Source: Brachionus manjavacas (lineage: Eukaryota; Rotifera; Eurotatoria; Ploima; Brachionidae). Taken from it: 64,000 nucleotides of DNA. The notes beneath the pieces are model-generated. The model ran no database searches, was not told the origin of the DNA, and was given only the letters and a program-made list of their open reading frames with translations. The stretch spans positions 2,108,001 through 2,172,000 of the forward strand of contig JAHQIY010000014.1 in the NCBI GenBank assembly GCA_019054805.1. The letters are read 5' to 3'. Below, one piece after another: positions 33,601 through 45,065 of the stretch (within the stretch, counting starts at the first letter, position 1; the number at the start of each line of letters is the position of its first letter). The translations under genes and the position numbers were made by a program.

Positions 33601-36600
33601 TTTAGCTTCTGCAAAACTTATAAAAGCCTCTTAAAAATGCACATAAACATTAAAATTTAAAAATTTTAAACTCATGAGTATTTAAAGAAGCTGAAATTAA
33701 GCTGATACCATTTTCAGAAATAATTTCTCTTTTTTAAGAAAAAAAATATCACTATGGCATTAATAATGGACATTGACTATTATATTTTATTACTTAAGGT
33801 TGACTTTGCGACTTGAATGTCCGATGAAACTGCAGAAATTTCCACTTGATAATCAAACATGCACAATAAACATTGGCAGCTGTAATTCCATTTAGAAAAA
33901 TATAAATTTAAATTTCTATTTTGTTTTAAAATTAAAGTCGGATATACTTTAAAAGATATTATTTTTGAATGGAGCAAAACAACTGACACTTCTATTCCGG
34001 TCACTATAAGCAACAAGCTAGAAATGCCTGATTTTATACTCACGAATCATAAATCTTCGGTTTGTCAACGCAAAACTTCAACAGGTAATCAGTTTTAATC
34101 CTAAATTGGGCACTGTGAAATTCAGTACAAATTGAACTAAAATATTTTTTTTTGCTGAAAAATAAAATCCTCAAAATAATTTAATTTAATTTTAATTTTT
34201 TAAATAAATAAAATATTTTGTCAATTTTGTGTACTGAATTTCACAGCGTTCTCAAATTGAATAAAATCCTAATCTTTATGTAGGCGCCTACGCTTGTATT
34301 GAAGTAAGAATAGAGCTACAACGAGACTTGTCTAGTTACGTAAATGAAGTGTATATACCAAGCTCGTTTGTAGTTAGCCTATCATTCATATCTTTTTTTA
34401 TCGATCACCGAAGTGCGGCAGCACGTGCTCCTTTAGGGGTCACAAGTGTTCTCACCATAACTACAATGCTCGGCGGTAACCTTAATCTCTAAATTGATTT
34501 CAGCAACTTTTCTTATTCTAACTGGACCACGTGGACTGCCTAATGATCGAATTCCTTCTATTGAATTCATTCTATCTTTAGATTAAGATTTTCTATTATT
34601 TAAGGTGCATACGCTTGTCTTGAGGTGCATTTTTATCTAAATCGATCATTTGGTTACTATTTAGTTCAAATTTATATACCGAGTATATTAACATGTCTAA
34701 TATCGTTTGTTTCCTTTTGGATTGATTACAAGGCAGTACCAGCGCGTATTTCAGTCGGTCTTCTTACCGTTCTTACAGTCACAACCCAAAGTTCAGGTAA
34801 TTGACGAAAAGTTGCTGATTGTAGATTTCGAATTTTGAATTTTTTCAAATTAAGGCATCCGATCTCAGCTTCCCAAGGTATCGTACATCAAAGCCATTGA
34901 CGTTTGGATGTCGTTTTGTTTAATTTTTGTTTTTCTTGCCTTACTGGAGTACGCTGTAGTAAACGTCATTGCTCGCAAACAAGAACTTAAACGACTTGTC
35001 CGTCAAAATGAAAGGGTAATTTTTAAATAAATTTATTGTTAAGTTTTTCCATAAAAAACACATCTAAATTTTAAGCAGCAATTATTTTTAATTTTTTTGT
35101 AATCAGAAATTTTTTAAGTTTTGACGCTTTGAATTTTTTTTGTTTTTTCTTTAAGAAATTTCTCTTTGCTAGAAAAATCATAAGAAAATAAAAAAATTCA
35201 GATTCATTTAATAAATATTTCGTGTTCGATTAGAAAAGAATTTGATACCTTAAACTCATGAGATAGCACTGACGTTGCTTAAACAGTAAAAAAAAATGGA
35301 AAACATTGAATATGCTAATGGATCTGAAATGAGGGAAAATATCCAAAGATTAAAGTCTGGCAACTTCTTAGTATTTTTGTGATCACATATTTGTGAAATT
35401 CAGTATAAATTGAACAAAAATGTTTCCTTTTAAAAAAAAATTAAAATGAGAGGTAATGAAAATTGCAACAAACTGTAGACTCACTCATCGGTATAAGTTT
35501 TCGATTAAAAGGATACGGATAATTTATTAAAATAATAAAAAAAAATTTTAGAAAACAAAAAATTATTAAATTAAACAAGAAAAAAAAACATATTTAGTTA
35601 TTTATACTCGTTTTAGCTACCATAGTGAGACCCTAGTGTCTTGCTCTACAGGATAATACATTTCCTAGCCTATCAATATTATATTTTATTTATTGATGAA
35701 TAAACCTCCTTTTAGGAGAAGTAAACAATAAATACAAACTTTAATTTGAAAAAAATCAGAATAACAGCAATTGAGTAAACAGATAAAATATTAAAAGTAA
35801 TAAAAAAATTCAAGTTTTAAAAGCAATAAGTTATATTTAAAAAAATTGTAAATTGAATTAAAGATAAAAAGGTGGAGCATAGCATGCTTCACTTTGTCGC
35901 AATTTTTGTTGTTTATTTTCTTAAATTTTTCAATTTGTACCGAATTTTACAATGCCGATACACACAACAAAATTAAAAGAATCATTAATTTTTTTCCAAA
36001 AAGTCTAAAATTGGTTTTGCAAATTCAAAGTATCAAAAAAATTACAGAACCAATGTTGGGCTGGATCTGTTATAACACCGGTTTTTCTTATAAAAAACAA
36101 GTGTCTATTTTTAATTTTTGGTTTTCAGGGTAAGCCTGCTGCCAAAAAAATTAGAGTGGTCAATTAAAATTTTTTGACCGGTCTCATGTAAATCACTTAC
36201 TTTTTTGTATACTCTGTATTTAAGCGCAACATACTTAATTTTTTCAAGATATTTTAAGACTAAAAATTTATAAATTTAATTTAAAACTTTAAAAATTTGA
36301 ATTTGAAAATGATTATTAATTTAAACTTACTATTTTTATTTGACTTTTTTTTTCATGGATAATCAATGAGTTTAAAATCTTAAAAACCATTTTCCTTTTT
36401 TTAGTTTTTGTACTTCATCAGAATATTATTTTATTCGGTCCTGTTCTTTTTTTTAATTTTGCACTTAGTGGTTATTTTTATTATTATATTAAAAATTAAA
36501 GGGGATCAAGATTTAGCGATTCGGGTATATTGGAGGTAAGAGAAATATTAGTTACAATTTAAATTTATAAAAAGTACAAAAAGTTCAAAAAGGATTTTAA

Positions 36601-37272
36601 CCTTTTTTTTTCAAAAAAATTGATTTGAAAAATGATATTTTTAAGTCAATTTGATATGATATTTGATATGATATGATATGATATTTAACTTTAATACGTA
36701 TAAATAATTTTCCAAAGAATATCAAATTTTGGAGAAAAAAAATTGTCAGCAAAAAAAAATAATATTATAAAATAATGATAAGTAAATTTTTAAATGTCAC
36801 AAATAAATTATGGTGTAGCCATAGTGTAGAATTGTTTTTATTTTAATTTTTTTTTATTTTCCAGAATAAAAGGAAATCCCAAATTCCCAAACTAGTCAAC
36901 TACAGTCCGACAAATGAAAAGGTTCTGATGATCGGAAATCGACTAGCTCATATGAACTCTTACAATAAATGTGATTTGGATCATCACAACAGTCACGAAG
37001 CTCTCGAGTCACTTCTACAACCAAATCTATCCAGTTCAATAAAAAAAAAGCCTCAAAGCAATCATTCTTTGCATGTTGATTCAGTAGTTTCCATATCAGG
37101 CGTTTCACAGCAATCAAGTCCTCAAGCGACATCTCCACTGCCGATTTCAGCTCCTAGAGATGATGCCCAAATGTTAGACTTTGTCTGTAGCTTTTTGTTT
37201 CCTATTTCTTTTATCATATTTAACATTGTTTATTGGATGGTCTATTTGAATATGCAGGTCAATTTTGAATAG
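30631..37272 (+). CDS. Cys-loop anion channel, glycine-receptor/GluCl-like, with duplicated pore exon
   Basis: Pentameric ligand-gated channel of the GlyR/GluCl/GABA-A class, a plasma-membrane receptor for an inhibitory transmitter. Exons: 30631-30856, 30905-30981, 31043-31275, 33799-33881, 33938-34084, then 34284-34475 or 34605-34796, then 34855-35015 and 36865-37272. All are GT-AG and phases close to 508 aa with one pore exon. Seen in order: signal/anchor ~24-42, [18 protein letters not shown], Cys-loop [15 protein letters not shown] (13 residues between Cys), [12 protein letters not shown], the second Cys pair ([13 protein letters not shown]) that marks GlyR and GluCl types, TM1-TM2, [20 protein letters not shown] (TM3), a Ser/Gln-rich loop and TM4 in the last exon. 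TM1-TM3 wording is closest to GlyR. Ligand unknown. Intron 3 is 2.5 kb and intron 7 is 1.85 kb; the others are short. Confidence 0.92.
31276..33798 (+). other. Long intron 3 of the channel gene
   Basis: 2.5 kb of AT-rich intron between the ligand-binding exons. A (TTA)n microsatellite followed by an A-run sits at 32803-32832. No nested gene or TE is recognised. Confidence 0.7.
34111..34246. mobile_element. Inverted-repeat element just upstream of pore exon 6a
   Basis: The left arm at 34111-34135 (CACTGTGAAATTCAGTAC...) and right arm at 34221-34246 are reverse complements apart from a 3-nt gap, around an AT-rich ~85-nt loop. Half of the same sequence (TGTGAAATTCAGTATAAATT) recurs at 35394-35420 in intron 7, so it is a dispersed MITE-like repeat. 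It ends 37 bp before the exon 6a acceptor and could form an RNA stem there. Confidence 0.72.
34284..34475 (+). CDS. Alternative pore exon 6a (TM1-TM2) of the channel
   Basis: 192 nt, phase 1 on both sides, acceptor TATGTAG, donor GGCG|GTAACC. Encodes [35 protein letters not shown] and the pore helix [20 protein letters not shown]. Pore numbering: -2' Ala, -1' Ala, 0' Arg, 2' Pro, 6' Thr, 9' Leu, 14' Met. No stop or frameshift. About 29 of 65 residues match exon 6b. Confidence 0.88.
34605..34796 (+). CDS. Alternative pore exon 6b (TM1-TM2) of the channel
   Basis: 192 nt, phase 1 on both sides, acceptor ATTTAAG, donor TCAG|GTAATT. Encodes [40 protein letters not shown] and the pore [20 protein letters not shown]. 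Pore numbering: -2' Pro, -1' Ala, 0' Arg (the canonical anion-channel PAR), 2' Ser, 6' Leu, 9' Leu, 14' Gln, ending TTQSSG as in glycine receptors. Separated from 6a by 129 nt. Confidence 0.9.
35016..36864 (+). other. Intron 7 of the channel gene
   Basis: Contains half of the 34111-34246 repeat (35394-35420), a short ACCTCCTTTTAGGAGAAG motif at ~35705 whose inverse occurs near 55420, and a (GATAT)n-type microsatellite at 36652-36684. No coding exon supported; the open frame at 35894-36133 looks like chance. Confidence 0.6.
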
Positions 37273-39234
37273 ATTCAGCTTGATTTATTTATACCGATAC
37301 ATTTATCCATCAATAAATAATTTAAATAAATCTAATTAAAGTTTTTTTACAATTTCTTCATCTTGATTAAAAACTTTCAAATCCTTTTCTTAACTGACTA
37401 TTTGTTGATTTATGCAAATAATTGACTTCGTAATGAAAATTTATTCCCGAAACTGGCAAAATTTTTAAATTTTCAAGAATAATGAAGAGCTTTGTGATCA
37501 AGAGATCAATGTTGATGCTTACAGCATTTAAGCATTTAATATTTAACACTGTGAATTAAAAATTTACTGATTTTATTTAAAAAAATTAAACTGGAATATT
37601 TCAAACTTTTACTTTTTAAAAAAAATTTTTTTTATTTGTAATTATATTTTTATAACCAATTAAATAAAGGAAGTGATAATCAGTCTTTTCATGACTTTCA
37701 GGGGACTAGTCTGTTTATTTATTATCAAACTGAATTTAAATTGATCTATTTTTATCGATAAAATTATCCATCAATAAATAATTTAAATATATCTTTTTTA
37801 AGTTTTTTAATAATTTCTTCATCTTGACTAAAAACTTTAATATCCTTTTCGGAACTCACTTTTTATTGATTTATGCGAAAAATTGACAACCAGAAGCAGA
37901 CAAAGATTTTGTAAATTTCATATAGACACGATTAATTCAGGTTTGATGCTTTATTTAGAAAAACATTTCCACAAATTCTATTCTAAATAGGCGTTTTTAT
38001 GATTAATTCTGCATCTCTTTTTCTTCTTTATTCCAGGTATACCCAAGCTCCCTAAGTATATCTTCGTACTCTAATCCTTTTAATTCTATTACCATCTTAG
38101 TCACCCTTTTCTGGATTCCCTCCACCTTATTAATTTCACTTCTAGTCATAGAATTCCATACCGCCGAAGCGAATTCTAAATGTTCTGCCGAAAGCTGGGT
38201 ACAGCTTATTAAACAATCCTATATTAAAAAATTTGAACATTTTCCTTTTTCTACCTAAGACATTGCTTTAGATAGTGCCGCTTCTACTTGTTAACTTTGC
38301 TTTCTATCACTTGAAACCATAATACCTAGATCTTTCTCAACCTCCGATTCCTGCAACCATTATTTTTCTTCTCCATGTTGAATGTAATATTTTTTTCTTT
38401 GGTTCTTCTTCCCGCAATGCATGATTTTCCATTTCTTAAAGTTTAAGGACATTGACCACTTCTTGCATCAATTATTTATTTCATTTATATCTGCTTGTAA
38501 TTCTGATTGTGACATTTAATTCCCCTCTGAAATCACCTTACTATCATCAGTGTACATCTACATTATGTTATTTATTTTGTCTGGCAAGTCATTGTTGTAT
38601 ATCACGAAATTTAAGGGACCTAATACTGATCCTTGAGACACACTACTTGTTATATTTTTCCACCTTGACTCTGACGTGCCCATAACCACCTTTTGCCTTC
38701 TATATATTGATATATTAAAAAAATTTAAAATTAAACGAATGAAAACGAAAAAAATTATTTGATTTTTATGTTTAGATTAAAAAAAATCGTTTTTAAATAC
38801 CAAATATTTTTTGTTTGTTTGTTTGATTATCTAGATAATTTCATAATGATAAGGAAACAAAACAAAATATTACCAAGAATTTTAATAATGGTCAATTAAA
38901 AAGCAGAGAAAATATTTGAAACTAATAAGTTAGCACAGTCTTTAATATGTTAGAAAAACAAAATGTCAGATATAAAGAACAACACAAAAACATGAGCCAA
39001 ATCACTAGTGAATTAAAAATAATCAATCACGTTTTTTTTAAAATTATATATATTAATTATTAATTTAAGTTAAGAGTTTAAATAAGAATATTTAAATATT
39101 AATTAGAAAAGCCTAATTCCATTTTCAATGTTAATTTTTTAAAAGTTGGATTCTTTAAAAATGAAACTATTAATGTACGAAAAAAAATTTAAATTAAGGA
39201 AATTTTTTCATATACATGCATTTATTTAATTATG
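37250..39234. repeat. Duplicated flank, copy 1 (channel 3' end plus downstream DNA)
   Basis: 1,985 bp, matching 46167-48152 with a single visible indel (A5 versus A6 near 37957 / 46877). It starts inside the last codons of the channel's terminal exon and ends exactly where the LTR element begins. It holds a diverged internal direct repeat (37274-37428 versus 37738-37892) and a LINE remnant. Confidence 0.95.
38000..38700 (-). pseudogene. CR1-like LINE remnant (copy 1)
   Basis: Minus-strand frames read SQGSVLGPLNFVIYNNDLPD, MYTDDSKVIS (RT catalytic YxDD), SMSLNFKKWKIMHCGKK, EVEKDLGIMVSSDRK and, at the 3' end, SAVWNSMTRSEINKVEGIQK. Frames are broken by stops and the 5' part is missing. The same relic recurs at 46918-47618 because it lies in the duplicated flank. 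Confidence 0.85.
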
Positions 39235-39586
39235 TGTAAACGTTTTCAAACAGGCTTAGGATTATATTAAAAGACAACGTTTACGGTTTGATTTAATGTA
39301 TTTTATTCAAACTAAAAATGCAAAAAACGAACAAAAAACTTATAAATCATAAAAGTTAAGTGTTTAAATAGAAGAATAAAATGCTTTCACGTTTTCATAC
39401 ACGAAAACGGCTTAAGTTAAATCACTGTAATCAAACAAAGAATAATAGTGTGCGAGAGAGAGAGAGAGAATGCGAAACGAGTGTTAGAGATAGAGTGTAT
39501 AAACACAAAACAAAAAAACAAAAGAAATAATCTCTTTCAAAATAACTTATAAAAATTTGAAATTTAAAAATTCAAATACTTTTACA
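39235..39586 (-). repeat. LTR, left copy (3' LTR of the element)
   Basis: 352 bp with TG...CA ends and a (GA)n run near 39455. It follows host sequence ending TTAATTATG, the same string that continues uninterrupted at 48152, so 48152/48153 is the empty-site counterpart. Confidence 0.9.
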
Positions 39587-42500
39587 ACCCTTCCCCCCTT
39601 TGAAAAAATACGACTAACTCAAAATAAAACGACCAACCATATAACTAAATATTAAAACTAATAAAGAACTTTAGCTATATGAAGATGATCCACAGCTTGA
39701 CAATGTTTGATGTTGCAAAACACCTCGTTTGCTCTTAAACAATCTACTGCAAAATTGACACTGTCTCTCATCATTCGCCTCATCATTTGCATCAGCCCAT
39801 TCAGAATCTTCATTATTCGTTTCACCTACAACACCAAGTGCTTCGGTTTGAACTTCATGTTCAACTACTGCTGAGTTCAAATCACTTTCCGGCTCATTAT
39901 GTTTCATTCTTGTCTTATGTTTCTTTAAACCATTCTTTGAGCCAAAACTCTTACTGCATATTCTACAACTAAAAATTTGATCGTTTAGATCTTCTAAAGC
40001 AAAGTCATAACCTTCTAAAGCTGACCATTCAAAATTTTGCTGATTCAAATAATTAAAATATAAAATTGATGTTGTATCAAACTCAATTAAATCTTCATGC
40101 TCCAATTTATTTGCTTTTACATTGTTAACGGCAATGCTAGAACTAAAATTTATCGAATTGTCACTTGAATCAACTCTATGAATACCCGTTGATTGTATAT
40201 TCACTCTTTGATTATATTTGACTAGTCTATTATAATGAACATTTTGACATTTACCAGTCGATAATTCACATACTTTATAATTCACATCATTGAATAAACT
40301 TAGTATCCTAAACGGACCTATAGCTCTGGTTATAAAAGCTTGTGACTCACCTGGCTTTACTCTGCTATTTGTCAACAAAACCAAATCACCCTCTTTAAAC
40401 TTGACACCGTTCCTAACAAACTTATCGTAATGGTTCTTTTGTCTAGCTTGGGCTTGTTCCAAATTGTTACGAACAATACCATTGATCGTTTTTAAATTAT
40501 CTTTAAGATTTGATACATAATGTTTGGGTTTTGACGTTTTGTTAATCACAACTGGGTTATCTAACACTACGTCTCCTAGCTTAACAGGTTTCCTACCAAA
40601 TAGGACCTCATATGGTGAATATTTAATAGAACTTTGTTTACTAGTATTATAAGCTGCAACAGACGCTTGTAAAAATTCGTCCCAATTACTGTGTGTACAA
40701 TTCACATACATTGTTAAAATCTGTTTAATTGTTCGAACCATACGCTCAATTTGCCCATTACCAGCAGGGTGATAAAATGTTGAATTTATCTTCTTCAGTG
40801 AACATAATCTACATAACTCTTGAAACAATGCTGACTTAAAATTCACACCCTGATCACTCATTATACCAAATACCATGCCAAATTTACATATTATCTCTTC
40901 AAATACAAACTTAGCCGTTGTATAAGCTGTAAAGTCTTTTACTGCTTTAGCTAGACAAAATTTTGTAAAATAACATATGGCTAGCAAAATATAACAATTT
41001 CCAGATGGAGTAAGCTTCAGTGGGCCAACAACGTCTATACCGATGATACACCAAGGTTCACTCACTGTAATTGGCTTCAACGGAGCTTTGTTATACACAT
41101 TTAAGTGCTTCCGAGTTTGACATTGAAAACAAGTGTCACAAAACTGTTTGACTTCACTTCTGAAATTGAACCAATAATACCTTGAGCTTATTGTGTCAAA
41201 TGTTTTCTCAAAATCCCTATGTCCTGAAAGTGGAATATCATGAAAAAGTTCTAAAACTAAGTCTACAAGACTCTTTGGAACAACTCTTCTAGTCACCCCA
41301 TCTTTTCCTCTAATCACCAAAATGTCATTTTCAAGTTCAAGTCGATCTCTTGCTTTAAGCAAAGGTGTACTAATTGAACTGTCAACAAAATATTGCTTAA
41401 TACATTTTTCGTCTAATTCACCTTTAAGTTTTAATTCAATAACTCTTGCCAAAATTTCATCACTTCTTTGTTCCTTTATCCAATTCACACTTTTATTGAA
41501 AAGTAAACTACTTGAATTTATATCAATACTTTTAACTGCCTGTTCCGGCCTTGACAATAAATCAGCTGTAACATTCTCTTTGCCTGGTTGATACACTAAT
41601 GTATAATCTAAGTCTTGAATCTTATGCATGAGTCTCCCAATTCGACCCATTGGCTCTTTTAAAACTTTCATAGAAACTAATGGCTTATGATCGGTCACAA
41701 AAATCACTGGTCTACCATAAATATACACATTACACTTTTTAGCAGAGAACACAATTGCTAATAATTCCCTTTCTGTAGTCGAATACCTACACTCTGTAGC
41801 AGTTAAGTGTCTACTAATGTATATAATCGGCATAAACTTAACATTCTTGATCTGTCCCATCACTGCACCAATCGCTATAGCTGAAGCATCACACTGTATT
41901 ATAAATGGTAAACTAAAGTCTGGATATGCTAAAATCGGTTCACTAAGTAAAGCCTTTTTAAGTCGGTTAAACGCTTCATGTGCTTCCTTTGAATCACGTT
42001 TTACTTTGAACTTTTGAGTCGACTGACTCATCTTATACAAAATACTTGCTATTTCACTAAAATTTTTGACAAAATCATGATAAAAATTCACTGCACCTAA
42101 AAATCGGATCATTGCTTTAGGTGTTTTTGGAAACGGAATCTCGTTTATCGCTTTAACTTTGTCTGTATCTGGTTTTATACCATCTCGTGTGATTACAAAA
42201 CCTAGATAATTGACCTTATCCGATGCAAATTCGCATTTTTCTGGTTTTAACTTTAAGCCCGCTTTAATAATTCTTGATAAAATCTCCTGAATATGCATCA
42301 AATGCTCTTCAAAGGTTCTTGAAAATATAATGGTGTCATCAAGATACACTAAGCAATACTTGTATGTTAAACCATTCAAAATCATATCCATTAACCTAGA
42401 GAATGTTGGAGGTGCATTTGTCAAACCAAGTGGCATAACAACCCATTGATACAACCGATTGTTAGCTCTAAAGGAAGTTTTTTCCTTGTCTTTCTTACTT

Positions 42501-44713
42501 AGTGGTACTTGAAAATAACCTCTGGCCATATCAATGACAGTAAAAAAATATGCTCCTCCAAGTGCATCTAGAGCTTGGTCTATTCGAGGTAAAGGAAATG
42601 AGTCCTTTTTAGTCACTGCATTTAAACCTCTCATATCAGCTATAAACCTATATTTAATCTTTCCATCTCTTGTCTTCTGCTTCACGATCATAACCGGATT
42701 ACACCACGGACTTGTACTCTCCTCAATTAAATTGTTACTCAACATTTCGTTAATTTGCTTGTCCATTTCACCTTGAAGCGCTTGTGGTATTCTAAATTGT
42801 CTCTGATTAATTGGCTTGCTGTCCCCAGTATCAATTGAGTGTTCAATTAGATGCGTCCTACCAACGTCTCTGTCTGACCACTGAAATGCATTCAATTTTG
42901 CCTTGAGTACTCTATTCAATTTACCAAATTGGTCTTTTGACAGTCGTTTACCCTTCTTAATTTTTGTTAACTTTTCTTCAACATCAGCCATACTACTGTA
43001 TGTTCCAAGCGTCGCACTGTCAACTTCAATCTCTGTTTTTTCTTCAACTAATTCAAAATTTTCAGTTGAAAATCCAACGTAATCATTTGCTTCAACTTTT
43101 ACAGGTTTTGTATTAAGGTTTAAAACTTTAACATAAATGTCACCATTTTCATCCATTTTGCTTACACAATGACTCCAATAGACACCCTCTCCATTACTTT
43201 TAGGTGTAAACATCACATCTTTTTCAGACAACGAATTTACTCCTCTACACTTCACATACGATTCACTTCTAGGTTCTAAAACCACATGATTTACTGTAAC
43301 ACACGGTGATTGGTGTACCGCATTGTACCAATCTCCTTTTAAGTCACAAAAGTTCTCATCAATCATAATTTCATCGTTTGTATGATCTATAACAACACCA
43401 TATTTTTTCAGAAAATCCCTACCTAAAATGATGTCTTTGTCTCTTAATGACGCAGTAATCACAAAACTATGAATAGCTGACCATGAACCAATTGAAATTA
43501 GTACCGGGGCTACAACACAATCTTCAGAAACAAGGCTTGTGACACCTTTGATTGTAACTGGAAACTTTTTGAAACCCCGTTTGTTCATATCAACTTGCTT
43601 ATTCAAAAAATACTTAATTTCGTTCTGCATCTTTGTACTTAGACTATCAAAGCGTATAAGTGAATTTGTTGCACCACCATCAAACAATGCTTTAAATCTC
43701 TGTTTTTCAAAATCATTATTGAAACGTATTTTGCATTTCTTTGAAATCAAACTTGGAACACAAGCTGATAAATTAACGTCAACTTGAACCTCATTATTTT
43801 TTACATCTAACTGCACTGAATTAAACTCTAACTCATCACTTGAGCTACCATTTATTTTTCTTCTATTACCAAATTGGCCCTTTTTCGAACTACTACCATC
43901 TTTGTATTCACTACCATTGTGTCCACTTTGTTTTTCCATTGACTTTTTCCATTTGAAACAATCACTTTTTTTGTGACCTGGTTTCTTACAAAAGAAACAT
44001 ACTCCTTGAAATCTATGCTTATATTGAGCAACATTTGCATCAACCTCTAAAGGTTCAGTTTTTACTTCAGGCTCACCTGACTCAAACTTGAATTGTGTAG
44101 CCATTGTACCATCACTTCTATGACCAATAGCACTTGCTTTAACATTTGGAAGAGTTTCTTCTAGACACTGCAATAATTGATCCCATGTCTTATCAGCTTG
44201 AAACTTGATCAATAACCGCATGTTCTCTGGTAAATGTGCAGCTAATTTATTCTTCAAAAATACCTTCTTTTCGTTGCTACCCAACGTTGGAACAGCTTTT
44301 TCCAATAACCGTTGCAATGCTCTTGCAAAATCAACCACGGTTTCTTCAGGCAATGGAGCACGGTCAAGAAATTCTTGATGCATCGATTCAGCGGATTGAG
44401 AACACCCAGATATTAAAATCTCAAAAATTCTATCAGTGCTATCTTTCTCTTCGTCCTTCATTGCTTCAAACAAACGAGCAGCTTTACCAGTCAACAACAA
44501 TGGTAATATAGTTAACTTCTTTGTTTGATCCCAGTTTAACATGATAGAGTTCAACTCAAACATCCTCTTAAACTCCTTTGGATCACCATTACCATCATAA
44601 CTCTTGACGCCAATATTTTTGGTTTCCATTTCTTAACACACTAAATCAACGAAAGACTAAGCCAACCAACTTAAGCTAAAACTGAGTTCGATCAAACACA
44701 CGCTATCACCAAA

Positions 44714-45065
44714 TGTAAACGTTTTCAAACAGGCTTAGGATTATATTAAAAGACAACGTTTACGGTTTGATTTAATGTATTTTATTCAAACTAAAAATGC
44801 AAAAAACGAACAAAAAACTTATAAATCATAAAAGTTAAGTGTTTAAATAGAAGAATAAAATGCTTTCACGTTTTCATACACGAAAACGGCTTAAGTTAAA
44901 TCACTGTAATCAAACAAAGAATAATAGTGTGCGAGAGAGAGAGAGAGAATGCGAAACGAGTGTTAGAGATAGAGTGTATAAACACAAAACAAAAAAACAA
45001 AAGAAATAATCTCTTTCAAAATAACTTATAAAAATTTGAAATTTAAAAATTCAAATACTTTTACA
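44714..45065 (-). repeat. LTR, right copy (5' LTR, shared with partial copy)
   Basis: Matches 39235-39586 at an offset of 5,479. It acts as the 5' LTR of the full element and at the same time as the 3' LTR of the partial copy to its right. Confidence 0.9.

Larger units (their letters stand above)
39235..45065 (-). mobile_element. Ty3/gypsy-type LTR retrotransposon, looks whole and young
   Basis: LTRs of 352 bp at 39235-39586 and 44714-45065 (ends TGTAAA...TTTACA) look identical base for base on reading, so the insertion is recent. On the minus strand a purine tract (AAAGGGGGGAAGGG) abuts the 3' LTR and a TGGTGATAGCG primer-site-like string follows the 5' LTR. One gag-pol frame (44629-39671, 1652 codons) holds capsid-like gag, a CCHC knuckle, a retropepsin-like region, reverse transcriptase with YLDD, RNase H, an HHCC/DDE integrase, and a C-terminal tail with two C2H2 zinc fingers. 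No breaks are obvious. The right flank of this copy is not normal host DNA but a second partial copy that shares the 44714-45065 LTR, so no target-site duplication can be read. Confidence 0.95.

Noticed and set aside
34500-34590. A third small exon between 6a and 6b (reading [16 protein letters not shown] and a stop)
   Set aside because: Joining it to 6a would need a 28-nt intron, far below the ~48-56 nt minimum seen in this window, and it lacks a matching domain; it is the spacer between the alternative exons.
35894-36133. 79-codon ORF in channel intron 7
   Set aside because: No splice-site agreement in phase with exons 7 and 8, and no resemblance to an intracellular-loop exon.
39787-44511. 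Several plus-strand ORFs of 60-91 codons inside the LTR element
   Set aside because: Shadows opposite the minus-strand gag-pol frame.
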